A stretch of 64,000 nt of DNA from Terriglobus sp. TAA 43 (GCF_000800015.1 NZ_JUGR01000001.1:2418001-2482000), one strand, 5' to 3'. Shown: positions 15,882 to 25,101, counted from the stretch's first letter. Notes: generated by a model from the sequence alone, not told the origin. Numbers and translations: made by a program.

Positions 15882-17984
15882 CTAACTCACCGGCAGGCTC
15901 GTCAACACAACACTCGATACAGCGGAGTATTTCGCAGGCACCGAGTTGTCATACATCCGTACAAAAAAGCGCTCGGCAAAAGCCGCACGCGGAATCGAAA
16001 AACCGCGCGCCGCACTGCGCAACACAAGGTCCGACGTCGTCGTCAAACCAAAGTTCGCATCACTCCGCCGCACCTCAAAGCCACAACCATCCGGAGCATC
16101 CACGCCGCTATCCACTTGCAACGCAGCGGTGGTTGCCGCTGTCACCTGCAGACCAGCGAGGCTCACAGGCAACGCAACATCTCTCACCACAGCCACATTC
16201 CCCGGAACATCCGCAGCAAGTCCGTCTCCCACATGGAAATCCAAACTCACATCGCGCCCCTGTCGAAATGCAGCCGTATACGTCACCTGCTCTGGATCGC
16301 AGTTGCCATCCACCATGCGCACACTCTGCACAGGCAGTGTCTGTGTGCCTTCATCACTTGCAATCAGCAACGTGTCGCCCGGCGCCACATCCGCAGCCAA
16401 TGCGGCATTCCGCAACCAGGTCACCGATCCCGAAATCCCCGTTGCAGATCCAGCGGAAAGCGCCAGGAGTGCCTTCGCCGCAGATTCGCAATCCGCCGAA
16501 CTACGCGCCAATGGTGATCGAACTTCGCCTGACCACGCAGGCATACCCGGCAAGCCAAGCGACTCTCTCACGAACTCCGCCGTGTCATCGATCACTCTCG
16601 CAACAGCGCGACCACGGCGACGATAACGCACCGTCACCAACTCGCCCGGTTGTGGCAGAAGTCCCGCAGCAAAAGTCACCACACCCGCAGCACCCACAAC
16701 ATAGTCAGCTCCGCTCGTGGAAACACCCTGCCTGCGCGTCCGCTGCGTTCCATCCGCCGCCGTCGACACCACAAGGCATGATCCAGTGCGCGTTAACGTC
16801 ACACGCCCTACACTGCCGTTCAACGCAACACTGTTCACCGGCGCAAAGACACACTGATACGGCGAAATCGCCATGGCCCCGTCATACAAAACGGTCGGCA
16901 GCGTGCTCGAAGCCAATCCCAGGTCAGCAACTTCAATCACTACATGCATCGGCGCGCCCACCGAATCGCCACCAAACTGCTGCAGGACACCATCCACCAA
17001 CACGCCGTAACGGCTACGAATCCTTTGCATCTCCGCACAATGCAAACGCACACGCAGAACATAACGATGACCATTCGCAAAGTCATAACTCGACGTCTGC
17101 TCCACACCATTCACAATCGCAACCAGTGAATGCGAACCCGCCGTCCCACGCACCCGCACACCGGCGGTGCAATGGTTGCGCGTTGTCGTGCCGTCATAGA
17201 AGCCCAGCAAAACACCATCGCTGCCAGCCGTCAGCATTACATCGCTTGCCTCTGCAACGAGACCGCCCCCAAGCTCAACCGGGGTTTTACTGCTTAGCAG
17301 CGTAGCTCCGTCCGCCCCTGTCCCACCGTTCATGCGAAGACCGCCACTGCCCAGAGACAGATAGCTCGCCACATCCACCCGCGACCAGACATTCGAATCG
17401 AACACGCTACCATCGAATGCATCATCCAGCAGTGTGTCGTTCCCACTCTCGCGGAACGGCGCGTGTTGCAGAGCGAAACTAGCTGTCGCACCATCACCGC
17501 GAAACAGCTCGGTGACATACTGCGTCGGTTCATACTCACCGCTCACCATCACGTCCTGCGCCAGGTCTGAGAATAAGGAAGACGTCGCGTCCATCTTCAA
17601 TGTCACGTCGTGCAGGGCCATTGCGTGTTGCATCGACGTTGCAGGCTGCAACGCATCAGAAGGGGAACCCTGTGTGAGCCACGCCATCTCCACTGCCCGA
17701 AGCACCACGCAATCATCAGAACCGTTCGTTCCTGCCATCGCGCAAGATGCTCTCGATGTGGCTTCCAAAATTCCATGAAATAACACGGCCCCTGAAGAAT
17801 CGAGAACTCGCATCTGCGAGCGACTCTGCGGCATCACCAGGCCACTCCCCGCCAAATCCAACCCGGCCGAACACACCGTCCATTTCCCGCGATTTCGAGT
17901 AATTTCCAACGGCATATCTGTACGCACCGCCGGTGTGTAATCCACTTCACCCGCACCATCGTTGTTATCAATCCGCAGAATCAT
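15882..17984 (-). CDS. Large tail/baseplate-like protein with LamG-like insert
   Basis: A 700-residue protein. The N-terminus (EITRNRGKWTVCSAGLDLAG, MRVLDSSGAVLFHGILE) resembles baseplate-hub style beta domains. Residues about 175-340 read as a concanavalin/LamG-like sandwich (DDAFDGSVFDSNVW, LGFYDGTTTRNH, HRYVLRVRLHC), a fold often used for glycan binding. The C-terminal 100 residues look like a fibronectin-III-type unit ending in FFVRMYDNSVPAKYSAVSSV. GGAGAGG precedes the ATG. It lies downstream of the tail-tube-like gene, the usual place for tail-tip proteins, but no tape measure intervenes. Assigned by position and domain pattern only. Confidence 0.5.
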   Translation of the reverse strand: MILRIDNNDGAGEVDYTPAVRTDMPLEITRNRGKWTVCSAGLDLAGSGLVMPQSRSQMRVLDSSGAVLFHGILEATSRASCAMAGTNGSDDCVVLRAVEMAWLTQGSPSDALQPATSMQHAMALHDVTLKMDATSSLFSDLAQDVMVSGEYEPTQYVTELFRGDGATASFALQHAPFRESGNDTLLDDAFDGSVFDSNVWSRVDVASYLSLGSGGLRMNGGTGADGATLLSSKTPVELGGGLVAEASDVMLTAGSDGVLLGFYDGTTTRNHCTAGVRVRGTAGSHSLVAIVNGVEQTSSYDFANGHRYVLRVRLHCAEMQRIRSRYGVLVDGVLQQFGGDSVGAPMHVVIEVADLGLASSTLPTVLYDGAMAISPYQCVFAPVNSVALNGSVGRVTLTRTGSCLVVSTAADGTQRTRRQGVSTSGADYVVGAAGVVTFAAGLLPQPGELVTVRYRRRGRAVARVIDDTAEFVRESLGLPGMPAWSGEVRSPLARSSADCESAAKALLALSAGSATGISGSVTWLRNAALAADVAPGDTLLIASDEGTQTLPVQSVRMVDGNCDPEQVTYTAAFRQGRDVSLDFHVGDGLAADVPGNVAVVRDVALPVSLAGLQVTAATTAALQVDSGVDAPDGCGFEVRRSDANFGLTTTSDLVLRSAARGFSIPRAAFAERFFVRMYDNSVPAKYSAVSSVVLTSLPVS

Positions 17985-17993
17985 GCCTCTCCT

Positions 17994-18962
17994 TTACACG
18001 CGTCGCATCGCCGCAGGTAGATAACTTCGAAAACTAACCGCGCCCACACCATCCACTGCATCGACCACCGGCAACGCACGCATACGTGCCACGGGTCGCC
18101 ATCGCGCAACGCCCTTCGCAATCTCCAACGCATTTTCCGCAGCGCCTTCACCAGCGGGTTGCAACCTCGGATAATGCAGAATCAAACGATCGCCTTGAAA
18201 TCCATCCACAACAAACAGCGCCGACCATTCCTGCGCGAAACTACCGCCGTTGCGATCGACAAATCCCACAACAATAGAAACCTTCGTGCCTGGATCGGGT
18301 ACTCCATCAGGCAGCGCCGAAGCCAGTGTGACCACACCTGCGTCCACACTCAGCACACGCGCGACGTTGAAGCTCACTCGGCGGATAAAATCCACATCCG
18401 GTATCTCCGGAACAGTCGCAACATAAGCGCCCGCAACGCCGCTCCCCACATATCCCGTCGCACCGGCATAATCGACGTCCACCACAACAACATCCCCAGG
18501 CTGCACCGCCGTCGTCGAACCAAGTCGCAAGACAGTAGCCGTCGACCCACTGCCAACAACGTCTGCCCCGGCACCCGCGCCACCTGAGGGATTCGCACCA
18601 GCACCCACTGTAGTTTTCAGCAGGTTCATCGCCTGCGTGCCTGCCGATAACGCCACTGCCAACCGCGTCCATCCAGGCAGCAACACCTCAACGACCTCTT
18701 CTACCTTCGATCGCCCTTGCGACTTCACCATCGCAGGCGCACCACTCCAAACAGCCTTCCAACTCTCGCCCGTGTCACGCTTCACGCCGGAGACAACACC
18801 TGCGTCGATCCATCCCGCAGGAGGCGTATCCAGGTTGAATCGCCCCATGGAAGCCGCGTCAAACGCCATCGGAGTACCCGTCGCCCGATCTACAGGCGCA
18901 AAGTACGCACGAATATCTCCGGCAAACAGAGAACCCGCCTCCAACACACTCGTCGAATTCAT
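17994..18962 (-). CDS. Probable phage tail (tube-like) protein
   Basis: A 322-residue, Ala/Gly/Val-rich beta protein. It begins MNSTSVLEAGSLFAGDIRAYF and contains DTGESWKAVWSG and VSGVKRDTGE, in keeping with a major tail protein type N-terminal domain, followed by a Gly/Ala-rich linker (AGANPSGGAGAGADVVGSGS) and a second beta domain. Its ATG overlaps the TGA of the preceding gene (ATGA). The order connector-neck-terminator-tail tube supports the call, but sequence identity to a known family is not evident. Confidence 0.5.
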   Translation of the reverse strand: MNSTSVLEAGSLFAGDIRAYFAPVDRATGTPMAFDAASMGRFNLDTPPAGWIDAGVVSGVKRDTGESWKAVWSGAPAMVKSQGRSKVEEVVEVLLPGWTRLAVALSAGTQAMNLLKTTVGAGANPSGGAGAGADVVGSGSTATVLRLGSTTAVQPGDVVVVDVDYAGATGYVGSGVAGAYVATVPEIPDVDFIRRVSFNVARVLSVDAGVVTLASALPDGVPDPGTKVSIVVGFVDRNGGSFAQEWSALFVVDGFQGDRLILHYPRLQPAGEGAAENALEIAKGVARWRPVARMRALPVVDAVDGVGAVSFRSYLPAAMRRV

Positions 18963-19447
18963 TGCTCTGTCTCCTCCAACGCAAACACAGTCAACTTCGC
19001 CACGCGCTGCAACGTATCACCATCCACCGCAGCCGGCGACGACTCCATCTCTGACCACCAGACACGCGTCGTACACGTCACAACGGAGCTTCCAGAAAAG
19101 TCCTGCAACACCGTAGACCGTGGCTGCAACATCTGCGAGAACTCCGCATCCAGAGCAGCCAGCACACGTCCGCGATCCATGCCCGCCAACTCCTGTGTGC
19201 CACGCGTTGCATAACGCACCTCGCACTGCAATGCATGGAGAGGCAACGGCTCGCTGAGATCAACTACCTCATCCAACCACTGCAGCACAAAACAATCCAT
19301 CGGATCGCTTTGCGCTGGCACAAGCTCCACATCATCCGCAATCACCGCGGGCCGCATCGCACCGCGAATGCTCACAATCCTCGCGGCATTCACTACAGCA
19401 AGACGATCGCGCAACGCCAACAGAAACGTATCCTTCACACTCTGCAT
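18959..19447 (-). CDS. Probable tail-terminator/neck protein
   Basis: A 162-residue protein starting at ATG 19447 with GGAGG upstream; the longer frame to 19498 overlaps the previous gene. It begins SVKDTFLLALRDRLAVVNAAR and contains CFVLQWLDEVVDLSEPLP and CEVRYATRGTQELAGMDRGR, a pattern like phage minor tail/tail-completion proteins. It sits between the head-tail connector genes and the tail-tube-like gene, with two bases to the gene before and a four-base overlap with the gene after. Confidence 0.45.
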   Translation of the reverse strand: MQSVKDTFLLALRDRLAVVNAARIVSIRGAMRPAVIADDVELVPAQSDPMDCFVLQWLDEVVDLSEPLPLHALQCEVRYATRGTQELAGMDRGRVLAALDAEFSQMLQPRSTVLQDFSGSSVVTCTTRVWWSEMESSPAAVDGDTLQRVAKLTVFALEETEQ

Positions 19448-19449
19448 CG

Positions 19450-19848
19450 CTACACCACCTCCGTACCATTCGCAGTCAGCAGCAATCGATATAGGCAAGC
19501 CTCGCTCTTAGCCTTTACACACTCCGTCGCTGTCATGCGATAACGCACATCACCAATCACCACGCCATACACCGCTGTCATCGCAGCCGCGACGGCGCCA
19601 TATCCACGTACACCCAGCCGATCCTCCAGCACATCCGCAGCCACCAGCACTTCCGTGGCATTCTTTGTATTGCGGACCGCAACAGGCGCTAACGACTTCG
19701 CCATGAACTCTGGAGCGCGCAATCCAAGCTGCTCACCGTCATCGCCTGCAACAGGCGGAGCCGGCATCTCCAATCGCGCTGTATCACCACCAACAAACTG
19801 CACCATCGCGCACACAGCTCTGCGCTCTGCCACATACATTCCCTGCAT
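19450..19848 (-). CDS. Hypothetical phage neck protein (132 aa)
   Basis: A 132-residue protein. The ATG at 19848 is taken because it follows the connector stop by five bases; the frame extends to 20010 but inside the connector gene. It contains RRAVCAMVQFVGGDTARLEMP near the start, KSLAPVAVRNTKNATEVLVAADVLEDRLG in the middle, and an Ala-rich end. Gene position suggests a head-closure or neck role. I recognise no motif. Confidence 0.45.
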   Translation of the reverse strand: MQGMYVAERRAVCAMVQFVGGDTARLEMPAPPVAGDDGEQLGLRAPEFMAKSLAPVAVRNTKNATEVLVAADVLEDRLGVRGYGAVAAAMTAVYGVVIGDVRYRMTATECVKAKSEACLYRLLLTANGTEVV

Positions 19849-19853
19849 CGCGG

Positions 19854-20459
19854 CTACCCTACTCTCTCGGCAACGTACGGCTGCAGCAGCCGCTGCACCT
19901 CTGCGTCCAGCAACGCGCCCTGGAAATACTCCATCTGCATGCCATCCAGAGCCTGACGTTTCACATTCAGAGCAGGCATTGCTTGCGCATTCTTCACAAT
20001 CTGCGCACACGCAATCTTCACCGGCACCGGCACATCAACATAGCCAGACGTATAAGTCACTTCAGCTTCTAAATAAGGCACACCCAGCAGATGAGGCAGC
20101 AGTGTGAATACACCATCCTCACTTACAGTGACAGTGCTTACATCCACATCCACCCATTGCCCCGCAAGACCAAAGGCACACAGCGCTTCAGCCATCGGAA
20201 CACCTGCAACCGCACGCCCCAACCGAACACGCACACTCACCAGTGCGCTCGCAGCACCATTCAATGGTGCAATCGGCAAGAAGCTCAACTGCGCCTCGCA
20301 CCCTCGGCGCAACCGCATGCGCTCCACATACTGCATCACCGCAAGTGAGGTCCGGCGACAGAACGCATCGATCATCGCCGACGCGGCCACCACCAGCTCA
20401 TCCGCGGTATCCTCTCCCAGCCCAAACGTCACATACTCAGCTGCGCTCAGATACTGCAT
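19854..20459 (-). CDS. Head-tail connector-like protein
   Basis: A 201-residue protein from ATG 20459 with AAGGA upstream; an ATG at 20480 lacks a ribosome site. The N-terminus (LSAAEYVTFGLGEDTADELVVAASAMIDAFCRRTSL) is the helical start typical of gp6/HK97-type head-tail connectors, which read out a short DNA-side helix pair. Later parts include YLEAEVTYTSGYVDVPVPVKIACAQIVKNAQA, also usual in this family. It follows the capsid gene with a terminator in the 91-base gap. Confidence 0.65.
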   Translation of the reverse strand: MQYLSAAEYVTFGLGEDTADELVVAASAMIDAFCRRTSLAVMQYVERMRLRRGCEAQLSFLPIAPLNGAASALVSVRVRLGRAVAGVPMAEALCAFGLAGQWVDVDVSTVTVSEDGVFTLLPHLLGVPYLEAEVTYTSGYVDVPVPVKIACAQIVKNAQAMPALNVKRQALDGMQMEYFQGALLDAEVQRLLQPYVAERVG

Positions 20460-20495
20460 CTGTCTCTGTCCTTTCCACATTCAAAACATCGAGAA

Positions 20496-20530
20496 CAAAA
20501 GGGCGGGATGGTCATCGACCATCCCGCCCT
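20496..20530 (-). terminator. Intrinsic terminator after the capsid gene
   Basis: GGGCGGGATGGTC and GACCATCCCGCCC form a perfect 13-bp stem with a 3-base loop; read on the minus strand it is followed by TTTTGTT. It lies between the capsid stop (20572) and the connector start. Confidence 0.85.
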
Positions 20531-20571
20531 CGAACCGATCGCCATCATCCTGAGCAAGACTCAGGCGCTTC

Positions 20572-21543
20572 CTAGCGATCCACCAACACCTGGTAATGCG
20601 CATAGCTCGCGCCCTTCACCACCACGCCGCCAAACTTCACAACGACATACTGCGAAGCCAACGAACCCGGCGTGCCAAGCTGGAACACACGCGGATTCGG
20701 ATCGGTCAACCAGTGATACTCAATTAGATCTTCCGTCACGATGTATGCCGGCAGCACTGCCGAACCCGAACCAGGTGTGCCGGTATAACCCAGCGTCCAC
20801 TCCGGAATCAGCGGAATCTCACCCGCCTGCGTCGACAGCGTCTTCACCGTCACACCTGCAGAGATCTCCTTCGTGTTCAGCACAACGTTGAACTCGCTCT
20901 TCATCTCGCGATCAATCAGGTCCAGCAGAACAGGATTGGCATAGATCGCCGTGGGACGCACGGCATAGTTGCTGTTCGCAACCATCTGGGCGACGGTCGA
21001 CTTCAAACCATCCACGATCGAGGCCGTCGTGCCAATCGTCGTAGTATTACCGCCCGCAACAATCTGCGCAGCAGCACCGTAATACTGCGTGCTGGTCGGA
21101 GTACTCAGACTGGTATCAGCACCATTCCACAGCGCAACATCATGCGTGCGTATCACGCCCTCAACAGTGTCCGCCAGATCCTTCGCCTGCAGATACGCAA
21201 ACTGGCTCTGCTGCTGGCCAATCTCCATATCAAACAGGTTGTAATTCAGCTGTGCCACCAGAGCCTTCAGAGGAACACTGCGCTCCACACGCGTGGGCGA
21301 AACCACCGGTGCCACAATGTTGCGCGGATCAACGAACCCCGCCGCAGCCGAAGGAGAGGGGATACCCGTTTCCTCAAAGAAACGCGAAGGATGGCCCGTC
21401 GCAGGCACCTGCTTCATGCGCTGGCCGAACACGCCGCGACGGCGAACAATATCGGTAATCTCCTGCTGATAGTGTGGAACTTCAACAGCACCAGGTCCGA
21501 TAAAATCCGCTGCTGCATGAATGTCCTTAAACTGTGCGATCAT
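20572..21543 (-). CDS. Major capsid protein (HK97-fold-like)
   Basis: A 323-residue protein. The ATG at 21543 with GGAAAGGGAAAA upstream is chosen; the frame continues to 21675 but the extension is composition-odd and crosses a hairpin. N-terminal Glu/His region (VEVPHYQQEITDIVRRRGVFGQRMK), central helix AYLQAKDLADTVEGVIRTHDVALWNG, and RPTAIYANPVLLDLIDREMKSEFN with FNVVLNTKEISAGVTV are the E-loop/P-domain type segments of this coat family. The 5-prime neighbours are a prohead protease and a small helical protein, the expected order. Flanked on both sides by hairpins, so its dosage may be set separately. Confidence 0.75.
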   Translation of the reverse strand: MIAQFKDIHAAADFIGPGAVEVPHYQQEITDIVRRRGVFGQRMKQVPATGHPSRFFEETGIPSPSAAAGFVDPRNIVAPVVSPTRVERSVPLKALVAQLNYNLFDMEIGQQQSQFAYLQAKDLADTVEGVIRTHDVALWNGADTSLSTPTSTQYYGAAAQIVAGGNTTTIGTTASIVDGLKSTVAQMVANSNYAVRPTAIYANPVLLDLIDREMKSEFNVVLNTKEISAGVTVKTLSTQAGEIPLIPEWTLGYTGTPGSGSAVLPAYIVTEDLIEYHWLTDPNPRVFQLGTPGSLASQYVVVKFGGVVVKGASYAHYQVLVDR

Positions 21544-21559
21544 CTTTTCCCTTTCCAAA

Positions 21560-21590
21560 AGCAAAGCGCGTGGCTCGAATCGCCACGCGC
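21560..21590 (-). terminator. Hairpin upstream of the capsid gene (possible attenuator)
   Basis: GCGCGTGGC pairs perfectly with GCCACGCGC around TCGAATC; on the minus strand it is followed by TTTGCTTTT. It lies 23 bases before the capsid ATG, in a 146-base gap, so it may be a terminator of the upstream genes or a 5-prime leader hairpin. Confidence 0.6.
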
Positions 21591-21689
21591 ATTTAGATAC
21601 ATCGGACATCGCCATCATCGAGCGAAGCGTATTCAGCGCTCCCTCACATAACAAGACGATGCAACTCGTCCACAATCAAAGTGGCCGTT

Positions 21690-22013
21690 CTAAAGCAAGC
21701 CAGCCCTAATCAGGCCGCTCTTCACCGCAATGCGCTGTTCCACACTGAGCGAACGAAACGCCGCATCCATATCTGGACTATCTGCACCTTTCGCCATCAT
21801 CGAAGCCGAAGTCTTACGGCCCGTCGCAGCAGAAGCCTTCACACTGTGCATCTCCCCCATCGCAGACTCCAGCTCACGAATGCGTCGATCCAACTCCGCA
21901 ATCGCTACCTCCTGCGACTCCTCCGCAGTAGCCTCAATCACATCCGGCTGACTTGCTGACTCGCCAACTTGCTCAATCGCCAAGTTTGCCTCTTCCATTT
22001 CACTCTCCCTCAT
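21690..22013 (-). CDS. Small helical protein, scaffold-like (107 aa)
   Basis: A 107-residue protein whose ATG overlaps the stop of the protease gene (ATGA). It is Glu/Ala-rich and helical (MEEANLAIEQVGESASQ, AIAELDRRIRELESAMGEMHSVKA) with a Ser/Thr/Lys-rich middle and a C-terminal helix (FRSLSVEQRIAVKSGLIRAG). Position between protease and capsid, size and composition fit a scaffolding or capsid-assembly protein. No motif proves it. Confidence 0.5.
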   Translation of the reverse strand: MRESEMEEANLAIEQVGESASQPDVIEATAEESQEVAIAELDRRIRELESAMGEMHSVKASAATGRKTSASMMAKGADSPDMDAAFRSLSVEQRIAVKSGLIRAGLL

Positions 22014-22621
22014 CGAGTTCCTTCCTTCACAGCACAACGCCGCACCGGCATCGGCTCCATCGCAGGCGCACGGCGAACACTCTTACGTGCTCCCGTCCTC
22101 GCCGAACACGCCGCCATCTTCTCTCGGACCACGCGAAAGCTGGTATTGCGATAAGCTGCCTTCGTCCGCAGCAGAATCGCCGCGCCCGTAAACGTGGCTT
22201 TCGTCAATCGCCACGTCTCCGCACGCATATCTTCCACATGCGCGTCGGCCAATTCGTAACTCATGCCCAGCGCATCATCACCATGCGCGTGCATCTCCTG
22301 CATCATCTCGGCAAAATCACGCGCAAACAGATATCCGCTCACACGCACGGCATCACCTTCAATTACGGCCGACGTGATGATGCCGCACTTCTGTTTCGCA
22401 TCATGTCCATCCCAACCCGCCTTGAAATCCACCGCCATCCCCAACAGACTTGGCAATGCCGCCTCCGCAGCATCGCGCGTTAACACCACACGATGCCCAC
22501 GCGCACCGCTCGGAGCCTTATCACTCGGCGCGTCCACCCGCGTTAGCACACCTTCAAACGGCACACGGTTCGGATGCCCCATTACCGCCGGAAACTCCAC
22601 AGCCATTCCCTGAAGCTGCAC
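22010..22621 (-). CDS. Prohead protease-like protein
   Basis: A 203-residue protein. GTG at 22621 with AAGGAGG upstream is preferred; the frame extends to 22660 through a TTG. It has the prohead-protease-type core: GVLTRVDAPSDKAP, FKAGWDGHDAKQKCGIIT (candidate catalytic His), and GMSYELADAHVEDMRAETW followed by RLTKATFTGAAIL. These proteases cleave the scaffold/capsid delta domain during maturation. Placed directly between portal and the small scaffold-like gene, as in HK97-type heads. Confidence 0.7.
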   Translation of the reverse strand: MQLQGMAVEFPAVMGHPNRVPFEGVLTRVDAPSDKAPSGARGHRVVLTRDAAEAALPSLLGMAVDFKAGWDGHDAKQKCGIITSAVIEGDAVRVSGYLFARDFAEMMQEMHAHGDDALGMSYELADAHVEDMRAETWRLTKATFTGAAILLRTKAAYRNTSFRVVREKMAACSARTGARKSVRRAPAMEPMPVRRCAVKEGTR

Positions 22622-22669
22622 CTTCCCTCCTTTCAGCAACCACTCACATAACCTCAACAACCAGGCTCA

Positions 22670-23890
22670 CTAGCTGACCTGCTGGCTCGCTGCTTCCAAC
22701 ATCGGCAATCCACGCAGCGCCCGTACTTCGCCCACGGAAAGCACACCAGCGTTCAACAGCTTGATCTGCAGGTCTGCCTCATCCGCCGAATCTCGTGAAA
22801 GCAAGTCATTAAAGACAAACTCAACATCCGTCCATCCCAGTGCCTTCGCAATCACGTCGCGCGTCAGATGCTCCGCAACCAACTTTGCAACCGGCACAAT
22901 GGCACTCTGAAACGCCTGCTCTGCCAACTCGCCAGCAGTCGAGCGATTCACATCATGCTCTAAACCCAGCAACATCGGAGGCAGATCAAACGCATTCGCC
23001 ATCACGCGAAGCAGAAATTCCTGCCACTGCAATCGCAAATCCGCATCCGTTCCACCTGCGAACCGCAACACCTCAGGCTTTGTCTTAGTAGAAAGAATCG
23101 GCACCTGCGCCGAACCCTCCACTTCGTCCTGCCACCAACGCGTCAATCGTTCCTGCTGCTGCGGCGTCACCTCGTCCAACCACAATGCATACTGCGCCAC
23201 ACCATTGCTCGCCAGCTTCGCCGCATAGCGATGCGCAGAGAGGAAGTGATTGATCGTCTCGAACGCAACTTCCAGTCTTCCAAGACCGAAAGGCGTGTAC
23301 GATCGCGCATTCAACCGCACGTACATCAATTCGCGATCCAGCAACGGAACACTCTTCGCCGCACCAATCACAGTCTGCAAATAGCGCGGCTGTTCCGCAT
23401 CCCCATTCCACGAACCATCCATGGCAATCGTCGCGCCATCCACTGACCACAACCGCACGGGAGAATCCGCATCGCCGGTAGTCTCAATCTCGGCAGCACC
23501 AAAGCCACCAACGATCACATCTTCCAGTAGCGGCTCCAACAGCGTACGAAAACTATCATGCGGATTCGGCGCAGCAAACACATTGCGAAGGGCCTGCAAT
23601 CGCTGCTGTAGCTCCTCACTCACAACCGCATCCGACTTCGCTCTCACCTGCCAATCCATGCTCGCAATGCGATCCTTCACCACATTGATCGCGCGCCGCG
23701 CCATCGGCATCTCAGCAAACCGACGCAGATTTGCAGGCGTAGGTTTCGGCAACGCATTCACACTTGCACCTGGCCGCCACGGACTCAGCACCGCTGGCAA
23801 CATCTGAGTCTTACGCTGGCCCTCGCCTGTCGCATCCACATCACCCTTCCAACCACGCATCGCCCCACGCACCCGCTCCACAACTCCCAC
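22670..23890 (-). CDS. Phage portal protein
   Basis: A 406-residue portal subunit, which forms the dodecameric DNA gate. GTG at 23890 with GAGGAGG upstream is chosen; a TTG at 23911 would begin inside the terminator T-run. Recognisable portal features: MPMARRAINVVKDRIASMDWQV near the N-terminus, TLLEPLLEDVIVGGFGAAEIE, LNARSYTPFGLGRLEVAF, and VMANAFDLPPMLLGLEHDVNRSTA toward the end. Follows the three-gene kinase insert rather than terminase, which is unusual. Confidence 0.85.
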   Translation of the reverse strand: MGVVERVRGAMRGWKGDVDATGEGQRKTQMLPAVLSPWRPGASVNALPKPTPANLRRFAEMPMARRAINVVKDRIASMDWQVRAKSDAVVSEELQQRLQALRNVFAAPNPHDSFRTLLEPLLEDVIVGGFGAAEIETTGDADSPVRLWSVDGATIAMDGSWNGDAEQPRYLQTVIGAAKSVPLLDRELMYVRLNARSYTPFGLGRLEVAFETINHFLSAHRYAAKLASNGVAQYALWLDEVTPQQQERLTRWWQDEVEGSAQVPILSTKTKPEVLRFAGGTDADLRLQWQEFLLRVMANAFDLPPMLLGLEHDVNRSTAGELAEQAFQSAIVPVAKLVAEHLTRDVIAKALGWTDVEFVFNDLLSRDSADEADLQIKLLNAGVLSVGEVRALRGLPMLEAASQQVS

Positions 23891-23914
23891 GCCCACCTCC
23901 TCGTCACCCAAAAC

Positions 23915-23942
23915 AAAAAGGCGCAGCCAAATGGCCGCGCCC
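23915..23942 (-). terminator. Intrinsic terminator before the portal gene
   Basis: On the minus strand GGCGCGGCC pairs with GGCTGCGCC (one G-U) with an ATTT loop, followed by TTTTTG. It separates the kinase/DUF3037/103-aa genes from the portal gene. Confidence 0.75.
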
Positions 23943-23965
23943 TCGTATAAATCTTCTATTTCTAG

Positions 23966-24277
23966 CTACTGGCTCAACACCTTCACGTGATCCACAAGCA
24001 CATGCAACGACATCTTAAGTTCCTGGAGACTAAGCCGGATGCCATACACATTGTTGATGTTTTCGATCAGCACCTCAGGATCAGCCATTGAGCAATCGAG
24101 GATTGAAGCTTCGTCTGATATCCAGTAGCTCTCAATAAACTCGTGTTCCTCCTCGGGGAGTGTCTTCGTCAAAAACGCATCAATCGCCGGTCGGTCTATC
24201 TCTGTATGTGTGTCGACCGCGAAGTCGATGGGCTTACGCTTATCGAACCTTCCGAAAAGTCTCTTGAGGCTGATCAC
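23966..24277 (-). CDS. Hypothetical protein of the kinase module (103 aa)
   Basis: A 103-residue soluble protein starting at ATG 24277, which overlaps the DUF3037 stop (ATGA). It begins ISLKRLFGRFDKRKPIDFAV and has an acidic middle (KTLPEEEHEFIESYWISDEASILDC) and a helical end (LQELKMSLHVLVDHVKVLSQ). No family recognised. Coupling to DUF3037 and the HipA-like gene suggests a third member of the same functional unit, ended by the terminator that follows. Confidence 0.6.
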   Translation of the reverse strand: MISLKRLFGRFDKRKPIDFAVDTHTEIDRPAIDAFLTKTLPEEEHEFIESYWISDEASILDCSMADPEVLIENINNVYGIRLSLQELKMSLHVLVDHVKVLSQ

Positions 24278-25101
24278 ACCAGCAACTCCCGACGTGCTGT
24301 CTCCGCAACACGCGAAAGATCATTCACCGTCAGTACGCGAAGCCCTTGCTCTTCCATAGTCTCCACGCCAAAGCGATACCGATCCTCTGCCTCACCACCA
24401 TCACCCGCAACCAACTTCAAAGGCTCCACGATCGCCGCAAGATCAAGCTCCGCAGCTTCCACCTTGCGCACTCCAACCCGCAAACGATCCACAGAAAATG
24501 CCAGCACTTTCGCGGCTTCCAAATCGCCTTCCAACGACACCGCCTGGAACATCCTCACCAGTGCAGCCGAACGATAGCCACAATCCAACTTCAACGGATC
24601 ACCCGCGCGCGTGTACTGCGAAGCAGCAATTCTCTTACGCATCAAATCCCAGGCACCCGCACGCTCAAACTCACTTCGCATCGAAGCCGCAATCGACGCA
24701 CGCCCACTCTTCTTCCGCGAGACCTTCTCGCGCATCGGCTCCACATACAGCCGCATCAGCTGTTCCAACTCAGCGGGCATACTTTCGGCCAGCGCACCAC
24801 GCACTTCCGTAATCTGCACTGAGGTTGAAAGCGACTCCTCCAACAACTGCATCGCAGGCTTCGACGCATACCCACCATCACGAACGCGGCCCGCAATCTC
24901 GCCTTCCATCGCTTCCAGCAAAGCGGTATCCGCATCCGGATCCATGCAGCGAACACGGCTCCAGTCGCGCGTAAATCGCACCCGTGTCGTCTCGATGCGA
25001 CCCGCCTCGCGCAGCATTACACCAATGTTCACGAACTCGTTCTTCACCGCATCCGGCACATACCGCAGCAGAAAGAACTCGCACTGTATCCGTTCAGGCA
25101 A
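24274..25101 (-). CDS. DUF3037 protein
   Basis: A 275-residue protein whose N-terminus matches the DUF3037 pattern: CEFFLLRYVPDAVKNEFVNIGVMLRE, followed by RFTRDWSRVRCMDPDAD. The C-terminal half is helical and contains VGVRKVEAAELDLAAIVEPL. The molecular role is unknown. The family is commonly encoded next to HipA-like kinases, as here: the kinase ends 20 bases upstream, and a 103-aa gene overlaps its stop. Coding strand and spacing fit one transcript. Confidence 0.8.
   Translation of the reverse strand: MPERIQCEFFLLRYVPDAVKNEFVNIGVMLREAGRIETTRVRFTRDWSRVRCMDPDADTALLEAMEGEIAGRVRDGGYASKPAMQLLEESLSTSVQITEVRGALAESMPAELEQLMRLYVEPMREKVSRKKSGRASIAASMRSEFERAGAWDLMRKRIAASQYTRAGDPLKLDCGYRSAALVRMFQAVSLEGDLEAAKVLAFSVDRLRVGVRKVEAAELDLAAIVEPLKLVAGDGGEAEDRYRFGVETMEEQGLRVLTVNDLSRVAETARRELLV

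Noticed and set aside
16133-17305. 390-codon plus-strand frame over the tail/baseplate-like gene
   Set aside because: Pro/His/Ser/Gln-rich antisense shadow; direction opposes the whole block and it has no domain.
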